Shown piece by piece: positions 56,902 to 64,000 of a stretch of 64,000 nucleotides of DNA. The notes under the pieces were generated by a model. The model did no database searches and was not told where the DNA came from. It saw only the letters and a program-made list of their open reading frames with translations. Position 1 is the stretch's first letter; each line of letters opens with the position of its first letter. Source of the DNA: Pseudomonas sp. R37(2017) (GTDB lineage: Bacteria > Pseudomonadota > Gammaproteobacteria > Pseudomonadales > Pseudomonadaceae); NCBI RefSeq assembly GCF_002113375.1, contig NZ_NEHO01000003.1, positions 248,001 through 312,000 of the forward strand. Reading direction: 5' to 3'. The position numbers were made by a program, and so were the translations under genes.

Positions 56902-57743
56902 GTACCCTGATCAAGAAGCGCCAGTTGTTGCCGGGTGATACCGGCAGGTTTGCCGGCATCCTTTCGGGCTTCATCCTGCTGTTGGCGGTGCTGCCGATCC
57001 TGACCATGATCGTGATGTCGTTCAGCGGCGCGTCGAACCTCGACTTCCCGCCGAGCAGCTACAGCCTGCAATGGTACAAGGCCGCCTGGCACACCTTCGT
57101 GTCGCCGGATGCCAGTGATGTCCTGAGCCTCGGCCAGGCCATGACCACCAGCCTGCTGGTGTCGTGCCTGACCATGATCTTCGCCACGATCATCGCGGTG
57201 CCGGCAGCCTACGCGCTGACCCGTTGCGAGTTCCGTGGCAAGGCCGTGGCGCTGCAACTGATGTCGTTGCCCCTGGTGTTCCCGATGGTAGTGTTGGGCC
57301 TGGCGTTGCTGCTGGTGTTCGACAGCCTGCCGTTCCACATGACCACTTCGCGCCTGGTGATTGCCCACGTGATCCTCGCGTTGCCGTTCGTGATCAAGAA
57401 CTGCACGGCGGCGATGCTCTCGATCGGCAGCGAAGTCGAAGAGGCCGCGCAAATGCTCGGTGCTTCACCGTTGCGGGCGATTGTCGATGTGGTGGTGCCG
57501 TTGATGAAGTCGGGGATCCTGGCGGGCATGCTGCTGGCGTTCATCGTCTCGTTCAACGAGTTCACCGTGACTTACTTCCTCTACACCATCGATGTGATGA
57601 CCGTGCCGATCTGGATGTACAGCCGCACCGTGTCTTCGCTCGACCCCACCGTATTTTCGTTTGCCGTGCTGATTGTGTTGATCGACTTCGTCCTGATCTG
57701 GGCGCTCGAAAAACTGGTTGGTGAAGGTGGCGTTTCGTTCTGA
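56898..57743 (+). CDS. ABC importer permease 2 (PotC/PotI-like)
   Basis: A 281-residue permease with six predicted helices. The EAA motif is EVEEAAQMLGASPLRAIVDV (near residue 185). Start ATGA overlaps the stop of permease 1. FSGASNLDFPPSSYSLQWYK is a typical first periplasmic loop of the PotC group. Intact, with codon usage like its neighbours, so decay of the system, if any, is limited to permease 1. Confidence 0.92.
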   Translation: MSTLIKKRQLLPGDTGRFAGILSGFILLLAVLPILTMIVMSFSGASNLDFPPSSYSLQWYKAAWHTFVSPDASDVLSLGQAMTTSLLVSCLTMIFATIIAVPAAYALTRCEFRGKAVALQLMSLPLVFPMVVLGLALLLVFDSLPFHMTTSRLVIAHVILALPFVIKNCTAAMLSIGSEVEEAAQMLGASPLRAIVDVVVPLMKSGILAGMLLAFIVSFNEFTVTYFLYTIDVMTVPIWMYSRTVSSLDPTVFSFAVLIVLIDFVLIWALEKLVGEGGVSF

Positions 57744-57761
57744 TTTCTTGAGGTGCTTCAT

Positions 57762-58817
57762 ATGTCTGGTCTGATTCTGGAAAACGTCGAGAAACATTAC
57801 GGCTCGGCCTGCGCGGTAACCGATGTAAACCTGCATTTGCCCGAGGGCAAGCTGGTGTGTTTCCTCGGCCCTTCGGGCTGTGGCAAAACCACCTTGCTGC
57901 GCATGATCGCCGGCCTTGAAACCCTGACCGGCGGCGAGATTCGCCTGGACGGCGAAGACATCGGCAACACCCCGGCGCACCTGCGCAACTTCGGCATGGT
58001 GTTCCAGTCCCTGGCCCTGTTCCCGCACATGACCGTGGGCGAGAACATCGCCTACCCACTGAAACTGCGCGGGGTCAGCAAGGCCGACCAGCAGGCGCGG
58101 GTGGTGGAGTTGCTGGAACTGATCCAGCTGCAACCGATGATCAATCGCCCGGTGGCCAAGCTGTCCGGTGGCCAGCGCCAGCGCGTGGCGATTGCCCGGG
58201 CGATTGCCTCGCACCCGAAGATCCTCCTGCTCGACGAACCGTTGTCGGCACTGGATGCCAAACTGCGCGAATCGATGCAGGTGGAAATCCGTCAACTGCA
58301 ACAACGTCTGAACATCACCACCATCATGGTGACCCACGACCAGCGTGAGGCCATGACCATGGCCGATATCGTGGTCGTGCTGGGTGAACATCGGATTCAG
58401 CAGGTGGGCACGCCGATTGAAATCTACCGCCATCCGGCCAACGAGTTCGTCGCGGATTTCATCGGCTCTGGCAACATCTTCCCGGCCACTGTCCTGGGCA
58501 ACGGCAAGGTCATCCTGCCTGGGGGCGATGCGCTGCAAGTACCGATCTGCAGCAGCATTGGGGCCGGGGAAAAGGTGAAGATGCTGATTCGCCCCGAAGA
58601 CCTGCAACTGTCGGCGCCACAGGCGACTGCGGGTAATCGTTTGTTGGGCAAGGTGACGTTCGTGCGCGATATCGGCGCGACCATCGAGACCACCGTCGAG
58701 TGTTCCGGAGTGTCGTTCACCGCGCTGAGCACGCCGTGCCAGGGCTTTGGCCTGGGCGTTGGGCATCCGGTGTCGGTGACCTTGCCGATGGAGGCTTGTC
58801 GGGTGCTGGGGGCCTGA
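57762..58817 (+). CDS. ABC importer ATPase (PotA-like)
   Basis: A 351-residue nucleotide-binding subunit. Walker A is GPSGCGKTT (residues 36-44), the Q-loop is in GMVFQSLALF, the signature is KLSGGQRQRVAIARA, Walker B is ILLLDEPLSALD and the switch histidine is in VTHDQREAMT. A C-terminal TOBE regulatory domain covers about residues 270-350. The start MSGLILENVEKHYG at 57762 follows GAGGTGCTTCAT. Last gene of the importer operon; 18 bases after permease 2. Confidence 0.95.
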   Translation: MSGLILENVEKHYGSACAVTDVNLHLPEGKLVCFLGPSGCGKTTLLRMIAGLETLTGGEIRLDGEDIGNTPAHLRNFGMVFQSLALFPHMTVGENIAYPLKLRGVSKADQQARVVELLELIQLQPMINRPVAKLSGGQRQRVAIARAIASHPKILLLDEPLSALDAKLRESMQVEIRQLQQRLNITTIMVTHDQREAMTMADIVVVLGEHRIQQVGTPIEIYRHPANEFVADFIGSGNIFPATVLGNGKVILPGGDALQVPICSSIGAGEKVKMLIRPEDLQLSAPQATAGNRLLGKVTFVRDIGATIETTVECSGVSFTALSTPCQGFGLGVGHPVSVTLPMEACRVLGA

Positions 58818-58843
58818 TCGGGACTTGATGGTGTTTGTGCCGG

Positions 58844-58913
58844 CCTCATCGCGAGCATGCTCGCTCCTACAGGTTTTGTGATCACTGTAGGAGCGAGCAT
58901 GCTCGCGATGAGG
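58844..58913. repeat. REPIN, outward-facing orientation
   Basis: CCTCATCGCGAGCATGCTCG…CTACAG followed after 12 bases by the exact inverse ending GCTCGCGATGAGG, a near-perfect 29-bp inverted repeat. The two units face the other way round compared with most elements in the window. Confidence 0.92.
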
Positions 58914-58939
58914 CAGGCACAACCAACACAACTTCCGGA

Positions 58940-59869
58940 TCAGACCGACAACCGCAACCGCGCCAGATCCCTTGACGGCGGCGCCCCGAACAACCGGCTG
59001 TATTCCCGGCTGAACTGCGAAGGGCTTTCATAGCCGACCCGATACCCCGCCGCCGAAGCCTCCAGCCCTTCGGCCAGCATCAACCGTCGCGCTTCCTGCA
59101 GGCGCAACTGCTTCTGATACTGCAAAGGACTCATCGCCGTCATCGCCTTGAAGCGGTGATGCAGCGTCGACACGCTCAGGTTCACTTCCCTGGCCAGATC
59201 ATCGATGCGCAACGGCTGTTCAAAATTGCCATTGAGCCACTTGATCGCCTGGCTGATGCGATGGCTCTGACTGTTGGTGATGGCAATTTCATACAACCGA
59301 TGCCCCTGTTTGCTGCGCAACAGTCGATAGAGGATCTCGCGGCGAATCAGCGGCGCGAGCATGGCGATGTCTTTGGGTGTGTCCAGCAACCGTGCCAGGC
59401 GCAGCACCGCATCGAGCATGGCGGTGTCGAGCCGTTCGACGTAAAGCCCGCGCCCGGTCGGCCGGGTAGGCACGCCGAGGGGGCCGGCGTCGGCGATCAA
59501 GGCAGTGATTTCCGCCGGATCGATGTCCAGGCGCAAGGCCAGGATCGGCTCTTCGGCCGAGGCATCCACCACCCGTCCACTCAACGGCATCGAAACCGAG
59601 ACCACCAGGTAGTTCAACGGGTCGTAGTTGAAGTACTCGTTGGCCAACTGAACTTCCTTGCGCCCCTGGGCCATGATGCACAGCGCCGGTTGCGCGAGCA
59701 CCGGGGCGAATTCATGGGGCTGGCTATGGCGAGACATGAACAGCGAGCCGATGGCCGTGGCATAACTGCCATCTTCGGCGGTGTTGCGGCGGATGATCGC
59801 CGCCAGTTCCGCGCGCTGCTTTTCCATGTCGGTGTCCAGCGGGGCTTGAAAGTGATCGAGCGACGACAT
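58940..59869 (-). CDS. AraC-family regulator with AraC_N domain
   Basis: A 309-residue regulator with the AraC-type N-terminal domain (PF06719-like; ALCIMAQGRKEVQLANEYFN near residue 65) and two helix-turn-helix units at the C-terminus (IDDLAREVNLSVSTLHHRFK and SAAGYRVGYESPSQFSREYS). The start MSSLDHFQAP at 59869 has CGAGGA 8 bases upstream; an ATG three codons earlier is too close to that site. Related regulators control oxidoreductases or efflux. The target is unknown; the divergent monooxygenase-like gene is the nearest candidate. Confidence 0.9.
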   Translation of the reverse strand: MSSLDHFQAPLDTDMEKQRAELAAIIRRNTAEDGSYATAIGSLFMSRHSQPHEFAPVLAQPALCIMAQGRKEVQLANEYFNYDPLNYLVVSVSMPLSGRVVDASAEEPILALRLDIDPAEITALIADAGPLGVPTRPTGRGLYVERLDTAMLDAVLRLARLLDTPKDIAMLAPLIRREILYRLLRSKQGHRLYEIAITNSQSHRISQAIKWLNGNFEQPLRIDDLAREVNLSVSTLHHRFKAMTAMSPLQYQKQLRLQEARRLMLAEGLEASAAGYRVGYESPSQFSREYSRLFGAPPSRDLARLRLSV

Positions 59870-60207
59870 GCGCGGCATCCTCGGCAAGGCATGGAAGGAA
59901 TGGTGCAGAGCATATGTTTGTGCAAGTGACAGCGGTAGACACATCCTGCCGGATGCTTGCCTGATTCTGCCCGGGGGCGACCGGCGGTGTGAATGGTAGA
60001 GCCTCGTGCCTGAAAAACTTGCTTGAAACGCAGATGGCAGAACCGTGACAGGGTTTTACCGCTTGTTACAGGCTGAACATGCAGTTTCGCAGGATTGTGC
60101 AACGCGCCAGCAGGAATCGACTAACGAGACCGGCGTCGAAGCCCTTAACCTTTGATCCTGTCGCAGCCCGTCCCCGGCTGCCACGCGACTCCCCGGGAGG
60201 GTTGAAC

Positions 60208-60561
60208 ATGTCCAAGCAGATCCCCGTCAGTCATATGGCCTTCGTTCGAGCGCGCGCCGGGCGTTCGGCGGAACTCGGTTTGCGCCTGAGCGCCCTGATC
60301 GAACCGTCTCGCGCGGCGCCAGGCTGCCTGAGCTTTGCCTTGCAGCATTCGCAGTGCGATCCGCAATTATGGTTGGTGTCCGGCTTCTGGAGCAGTCAAC
60401 AGGCAATGACCGCGTACTTCGGCACGCCGACGATGGAGATTTTTGCCGAACTGGTGCAGGAACTGGTGGTCAACAGCCTGGATTTCCACACGTTCAAGGA
60501 TGTCTCGGCGGCGCAGGCCTTGCATCAGTCCGGGGCGGCGGTACACAAACTGGCCGGTTGA
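60208..60561 (+). CDS. Antibiotic-biosynthesis-monooxygenase (ABM) domain protein
   Basis: A 117-residue protein with a single ABM ferredoxin-like fold (VSHMAFVRARAGRSAELGLR, PGCLSFALQHSQCDPQLWLV, FWSSQQAMTAYF). The start at 60208 is supported by GGGAGGGTTGAAC. Members are small haem-degrading or quinone-forming monooxygenases, but many lack known activity. Divergent from the AraC gene across about 340 bases in which I see no further gene. Confidence 0.82.
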   Translation: MSKQIPVSHMAFVRARAGRSAELGLRLSALIEPSRAAPGCLSFALQHSQCDPQLWLVSGFWSSQQAMTAYFGTPTMEIFAELVQELVVNSLDFHTFKDVSAAQALHQSGAAVHKLAG

Positions 60562-60602
60562 GGGTTTAATGGCGACATTCTCAACCAGCCAGGATTCGCG
60601 AC

Positions 60603-60833
60603 ATGGCACGTAAAGCCTTTGAACACTTCGAAGCTGTTTCCGCTGTAATACCGGGTGAGGGTGGTTACCACGCCGCTATCGCCGTCAAAGCGCTGGGTGG
60701 TTCCGGCGCCCCGCGTTTTCACAAAGTGCTGGAAGGCCAGGTTTTCAAGACCGCCCATGACGCCGATCTGGCGGCCGCCAAGGAGCTGACCCACCTCAAG
60801 GACGTCAAGGAAAACACCGACCTGCTCTGGTGA
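60603..60833 (+). CDS. Small conserved protein, 76 residues
   Basis: A 76-residue protein beginning MARKAFEHFEAVSAV and ending NTDLLW, soluble, with alternating charged and hydrophobic residues and no cysteines. The even composition and compact length suggest a real folded protein. The ribosome site is weak. It ends exactly where the flavin reductase gene on the other strand ends (adjacent TGA and TCA), with no terminator between. No function recognised. Confidence 0.7.
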   Translation: MARKAFEHFEAVSAVIPGEGGYHAAIAVKALGGSGAPRFHKVLEGQVFKTAHDADLAAAKELTHLKDVKENTDLLW

Positions 60834-61463
60834 TCACTTCACCGCCCCCGGGCGGTACATCTTGAACAACGCCTCAGGCCCCAGCTGGAAGTAATCCGCC
60901 GGCCCGCCGCCGCGCAGAATCGGTTCTGCCGCGGCGGTGTCGTATATCCCGTCTTTCAACAGCCACTTGGCGATATGCACGGCGACCACTTCGCCGAGGA
61001 TCAGCCAGCTCGGTACCACGTTGCCATCGGCCCGCTGCAACTGAATGATCTGCGTGACCTTGCACTCGAAGGACACCGGGCTTTCGGCCACCCTTGGCAC
61101 CTGAATGACTTTAGAGGCAGCGGTCGTCAGGCCGGCCAGTTCGAATTCGTTGACCTCCGGCCCGACCATGGCACAGCTCTGGTTCATCTGCTCGGCCAGC
61201 GGCCGGGTGGCCAGGTTCCAGGCGAATTCGCCGGTTTGCTCGATGTTGTTCAGGCTGTCTTTGCGCCCGACACTGGAAAACCCAATGATCGGCGGAATGT
61301 AGTTGAAGGCATTGAAGAAACTGTAGGGCGCCAGGTTCAAGCGGCCCTCGGCATCCTGTGACGAGATCCAGCCGATGGGGCGCGGGCCGACGATGGCGTT
61401 GAACGGATCGTGGGGCAGGCCGTGGCCGTTGGCGGGTTCGTAGAAGTGGATGTCGTCGGGCAT
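60834..61463 (-). CDS. Flavin reductase-like split-barrel protein
   Basis: A 209-residue protein of the flavin-reductase (DIM6/NTAB) family. FMN-binding segments are GPRPIGWISSQDAEGRLNLA, SFFNAFNYIPP and KDSLNNIEQTGEFAWN. The start MPDDIHFYEPANGHG at 61463 is the usual N-terminus of this group; the frame is open further but reads into REPIN sequence. Known members transfer electrons from NAD(P)H to free flavin or act as small FMN oxidoreductases; no partner oxygenase is adjacent. Confidence 0.9.
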   Translation of the reverse strand: MPDDIHFYEPANGHGLPHDPFNAIVGPRPIGWISSQDAEGRLNLAPYSFFNAFNYIPPIIGFSSVGRKDSLNNIEQTGEFAWNLATRPLAEQMNQSCAMVGPEVNEFELAGLTTAASKVIQVPRVAESPVSFECKVTQIIQLQRADGNVVPSWLILGEVVAVHIAKWLLKDGIYDTAAAEPILRGGGPADYFQLGPEALFKMYRPGAVK

Positions 61464-61490
61464 TGGGGATTTCCAGTCGGATGAAGAACA

Positions 61491-61596
61491 CTGTAGGAGC
61501 GAGTATGCTCGCGATAGCAGTTTGTCAGTCACATCAGGGGTGACTGGCGGACAGCCATCGTCGGAACGCCGCCCGGAGCATACTCGCTCCTACAGG
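61491..61596. repeat. REPIN (GTAGGAGCGAGTATG type)
   Basis: CTGTAGGAGCGAGTATGCTC at the left and GAGCATACTCGCTCCTACAG at the right. The centre contains a nested hairpin GTCAGTCAC-N6-GTGACTGGC, and the right side carries the GGAACGCCGCCCGGAGCA variant also seen near 21080 and 43240. Confidence 0.92.
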
Positions 61597-61617
61597 TTTT
61601 GAAGCGGGTTTTGGCAG

Positions 61618-62937
61618 TCAGTCCGTGACGATCCGCGAATGCTTGCGGGTGTCTTTCATGGTGATGTACACCAGCAGCGACACGGCAATACACGCGGTCA
61701 CGTACCAGTAGTAACCCGTTTCCATGCCGATGCTCTTGAACCACAGCGCGATGTATTCAGCGGTGCCGCCGAAGATCGAGACGGTCAGTGCGTACGGCAG
61801 GCCGACGCCCAGGGCGCGGATTTCGGTCGGGAACAGTTCGGCTTTCACCACCGCGTTGATCGAGGTGTAGCCGCTGACGATGATCAGCGCCGCCATGATC
61901 AGGAAGAACGCGCCCCACCAGGTCGTGATGGTATGCAGGGTAGTGAGGATCGGCACGGTGAACAGCGTCCCGAGGATGCCGAAGGCAATCAGGATCGGCC
62001 GGCGACCGATTTTATCCGACAGCCCGCCGATGACCGGTTGCAGGCACATGAACAGGAACAGCGTGGCGGCGGAAATGGTAGTGGAGTCGGAAATGCTCAT
62101 GCCGACGGTGTTCACCAGGTATTTCTGCATGTAGGTGGTGTAGGTGTAGAACGCCAGGGTGCCGCCCATGGTCAGGCCGACCACGGTCATCAGCTCCTTG
62201 GGGTGACGCAGCAAGGTGCGCATGGCGCTTTCCTTGGCCTTCTCTTTTTTGGTGAACGACTCGGTTTCTTCCATGCCGCGACGCAGGTACAACGCCACCA
62301 CGGCACACAGCGCGCCGATGGCGAACGGGATGCGCCAGCCCCAGGCGTAGAGCTCTTCGCTGGTCAGCAATTGTTGCAGCACGATCAACACCGCCAGGGC
62401 GATGAGCTGGCCGGAGATCAGGGTCACGTACTGGAAGCTGGAGTAGAAGCCGCGACGTTCCTTGGTCGCCATCTCGCTGAGGTAAGTGGCGGAGGTGCCG
62501 TATTCGCCACCCACCGACAGGCCCTGCAGCAAGCGCGCGAACACCAGCAGGATCGGCGCGCCGATGCCGATGACTTCATAGCTCGGGCTCAGGGCGATCA
62601 GCAGCGAGCCAAAGCACATCAGGTACACCGAGGCCATCAGGGCCTTTTTGCGCCCGACCTTGTCGGCATACAGGCCCATCAGCCAGCCACCGATCGGACG
62701 CATCAGGAAGCCCACGGCGAAGATCGCGGCAGTGTTGAGCAGTTGGGCGGTGGTGTCGCCTTTGGGGAAGAAAGTCTTGGCGAAGTACAGGGAGAAGGCG
62801 GCATAGACGTACCAGTCGTACCACTCGACCATGTTCCCGACGGAACCGCTGAAGATCGATTTGATGCGGCTGGCAGTGCTTTTTTCCTTGGCCGGTGCGG
62901 CAACCGACCCAAGCGGCAGGGAGTTGGAGTTATCCAT
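61618..62937 (-). CDS. MFS dicarboxylate/alpha-ketoglutarate transporter, KgtP-like
   Basis: A 439-residue transporter with 12 helices, of the metabolite:H+ symporter family. Signatures are GNMVEWYDWYVYAAF (helix 1), LMGLYADKVGRKKALM (motif A), RLLQGLSVGGEYGTSATYL and TEIRALGVGLPYAL. Closest to KgtP and the P. aeruginosa C5-dicarboxylate carrier PA5530. The start MDNSNSLPLG at 62937 follows AAGGATCCTGCA; an ATG five codons earlier lacks a site. A sigma-54 promoter and two palindromes lie upstream, and a sigma-54 activator gene is next, matching inducible uptake of alpha-ketoglutarate or a related acid. Confidence 0.9.
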   Translation of the reverse strand: MDNSNSLPLGSVAAPAKEKSTASRIKSIFSGSVGNMVEWYDWYVYAAFSLYFAKTFFPKGDTTAQLLNTAAIFAVGFLMRPIGGWLMGLYADKVGRKKALMASVYLMCFGSLLIALSPSYEVIGIGAPILLVFARLLQGLSVGGEYGTSATYLSEMATKERRGFYSSFQYVTLISGQLIALAVLIVLQQLLTSEELYAWGWRIPFAIGALCAVVALYLRRGMEETESFTKKEKAKESAMRTLLRHPKELMTVVGLTMGGTLAFYTYTTYMQKYLVNTVGMSISDSTTISAATLFLFMCLQPVIGGLSDKIGRRPILIAFGILGTLFTVPILTTLHTITTWWGAFFLIMAALIIVSGYTSINAVVKAELFPTEIRALGVGLPYALTVSIFGGTAEYIALWFKSIGMETGYYWYVTACIAVSLLVYITMKDTRKHSRIVTD

Positions 62938-62999
62938 TGCAGGATCCTTCATTTAATTGTTTTTGTGGAGCGCGATGAAACGCAGCCTGCAGGGGCTAT

Positions 63000-63015
63000 A
63001 GCAGGAGCTGTGCCA
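63000..63015 (-). promoter_or_regulatory. Sigma-54 (-24/-12) promoter of the transporter gene
   Basis: On the minus strand, TGGCACAGCTCCTGCT: invariant GG and GC separated by exactly 10 bases, and 14 of 16 matches to TGGCACG-N4-TTGCW. It lies 63-78 bases upstream of the transporter start. Confidence 0.8.
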
Positions 63016-63055
63016 AGGGGGAGAGGGCCGGTTTAGAGGGGTGAAGGTGTTTCGG

Positions 63056-63073
63056 TGAGCGGAAATCCGCTCA
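63056..63073. promoter_or_regulatory. Upstream activator site 1 (palindrome)
   Basis: TGAGCGGAAATCCGCTCA: 8-base arms TGAGCGGA/TCCGCTCA with two central bases. The centre lies about 57 bases upstream of the -24/-12 element, where activators of sigma-54 promoters bind. Confidence 0.7.
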
Positions 63074-63087
63074 TAAGAAAGTGGCTG

Positions 63088-63105
63088 TGGGCGGAAAGTT
63101 GCTCA
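63088..63105. promoter_or_regulatory. Upstream activator site 2 (degenerate palindrome)
   Basis: TGGGCGGAAAGTTGCTCA, 14 of 18 bases identical to site 1 and placed exactly 32 bases (three helical turns) further upstream, so both sites face the same side of the DNA. Confidence 0.6.
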
Positions 63106-63135
63106 TCTGCCTGCAAGAGTTCCTGTGTTTGTGCT

Positions 63136-63219
63136 GGCCTCTTCGCGAGCAGGCTCGCTCCCACAAGGGATCGGTGTCCACAAAACCAATGTGGGAGCGA
63201 GCCTGCTCGCGAAGAGGCC
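63136..63219. repeat. REPIN, outward-facing orientation
   Basis: GGCCTCTTCGCGAGCAGGCT with CGCTCCCACAAG, then after 20 bases the inverse ending CTCGCGAAGAGGCC. Near-perfect 30-bp arms. Lies between the operator region and the end of the activator gene. Confidence 0.92.
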
Positions 63220-63229
63220 AGTTCAGGCG

Positions 63230-64000
63230 CTACAAAAACATCTCTCTGCTCAACCCATGCCGCTGCATCTTTTCATTGAAGGTCCGGCGCGGCAGTTGCA
63301 GTTCTTCGAGCACCGCTTTCACATCGCCCTTGTGCCGGGTCAATGCCGCACGCAGGCATTGCGCCTCGAACGCTTCCTGCTGCGCCGCCAGTGACTGGCC
63401 GGGCTCGATGCCCATTGGCTCCGGTTCACCCAAGCCCAGAACCTGACGCTCGGCGACGTTCGCCAGTTCGCGCACGTTGCCCGGCCAGTCATGGCTCAGC
63501 AGGTGGCTCAACTGCGCGCCGCTCAACGGTGGAAATTTACGTCCCAGCCGTTCGGCGGCGTTTTGTGCAAAGGACTCGAACAGCAGGGGTATGTCTTCAC
63601 GGCGTTCGCGCAAGGGCGGCAGGCGCAGTTGCGCGACGTTCAAACGATAAGCCAGGTCTTCGCGGAAACGTCCGGCCCGCGCTTCGTCCAGCAGGTCCGG
63701 CTTGGTCGCGGCAATGATGCGCAGATCCACGCGGATGCTTTGGTTCGAGCCCAGCCGTTCAAGCTTTTGCTCTTGCAACACCCGCAGCAGTTTTACCTGT
63801 TGGGCCAGTGGCATGCTTTCGATTTCATCGAGAAACAGCGTGCCACCGTCGGCATATTCCAGTTTGCCGATGCGCTTGCCGGACGCCCCGGTGAACGCAC
63901 CGCTCTCGTGACCGAACAGCTCGGCCTCGAACAATTGCTCGGGGATGGCCGCGCAGTTGAGGGCGACAAAGGGCTTGTCGGCCCGTGGCCCGAAGTCGTG
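63230..64000 (-). CDS. Sigma-54-dependent activator, DctD/MifR-like (C-terminal part)
   Basis: The frame is open to the right edge, leaving 256 residues of the C-terminal part. It starts inside the AAA+ domain: [20 protein letters not shown], the sigma-54-contact loop [14 protein letters not shown], Walker [13 protein letters not shown], and the arginine-finger region [20 protein letters not shown] Fis-type helix-turn-helix ([31 protein letters not shown]) ends the protein. The sequence resembles DctD/MifR response regulators, which control dicarboxylate transporters. The receiver domain lies outside the window. It is the likely activator of the neighbouring transporter gene. Confidence 0.93.
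   Translation of the reverse strand, partial: HDFGPRADKPFVALNCAAIPEQLFEAELFGHESGAFTGASGKRIGKLEYADGGTLFLDEIESMPLAQQVKLLRVLQEQKLERLGSNQSIRVDLRIIAATKPDLLDEARAGRFREDLAYRLNVAQLRLPPLRERREDIPLLFESFAQNAAERLGRKFPPLSGAQLSHLLSHDWPGNVRELANVAERQVLGLGEPEPMGIEPGQSLAAQQEAFEAQCLRAALTRHKGDVKAVLEELQLPRRTFNEKMQRHGLSREMFL

Noticed and set aside
48446..58913. Regularly spaced palindromes that could suggest a CRISPR array.
   Set aside because: The units are far apart, inverted and dispersed between genes. There are no direct repeats with uniform short spacers and no cas genes.

Overview
The window is chromosomal DNA of a Pseudomonas of the P. fluorescens group. Gene order follows P. aeruginosa PAO1 in blocks as I remember it (mrp-metG-rnf-nth-PA3496; then the PA4389-to-PA4360 neighbourhood: SDR, HugZ, fxsA, groESL, colRS, mexVW, imelysin cluster, bifA, sodB, lysE, argP). 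Codon usage is GC-rich. REP/REPIN palindromes of the types common in fluorescent pseudomonads sit in many intergenic gaps. No rRNA, tRNA, CRISPR array, transposase or prophage gene was seen.

Layout. 1-1.4 kb: an AT-rich edge with the start of a small membrane protein and a lone LuxR-type response regulator. 1.4-6.1 kb: a leftward operon rnfA-B-D-G-E-nth that lacks rnfC, followed by a 59-residue PA3496-type gene. 6.2-14.2 kb: metG, the Fe-S carrier ATPase apbC/mrp, an SDR, a HugZ-like protein, fxsA and groESL. 14.3-21 kb: an envelope block with a PAP2 phosphatase, an LTA-synthase-like sulfatase, the ColR/ColS two-component system, the methyltransferase orf222, a WapQ/InaA kinase and a small secreted protein. 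ColR-like boxes lie on both sides of colRS. 21-25.4 kb: a MexVW-type RND pump without an outer-membrane channel gene.

25.5-35.2 kb: a lipoprotein/haem set (imelysin, di-haem cytochrome, second imelysin, DUF1513) that is split by a 1427-codon gene for a dermonecrotic-toxin-like protein. 35.3-43.2 kb: bifA (c-di-GMP phosphodiesterase), a long repeat-rich gap, sodB, an ArgO-like exporter with an ACT protein and ArgP, an epimerase and a coiled-coil membrane protein. 43.3-51.1 kb: a DHA2 drug exporter, pobA with its AraC-type regulator, LysR regulators and small redox or hydrolase genes.

51.3-58.8 kb: a catabolic and uptake cluster with a 2-ketoarginine decarboxylase (AruI-like), an aldehyde dehydrogenase and a polyamine-type ABC importer. 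The first permease of this importer has an in-frame TAG and is probably broken. 58.9-64 kb: an AraC regulator, small enzymes, a flavin reductase and a KgtP-like dicarboxylate transporter. The transporter gene has a good sigma-54 promoter with two upstream palindromes, and it lies next to a truncated sigma-54 activator gene that runs off the window.

The observations most worth following are the rnf operon without rnfC and with an extended, anchorless RnfB; the toxin gene inserted in the imelysin cluster; the amber codon in the ABC permease; the sigma-54 promoter with paired operators; and the two ColR-type boxes.
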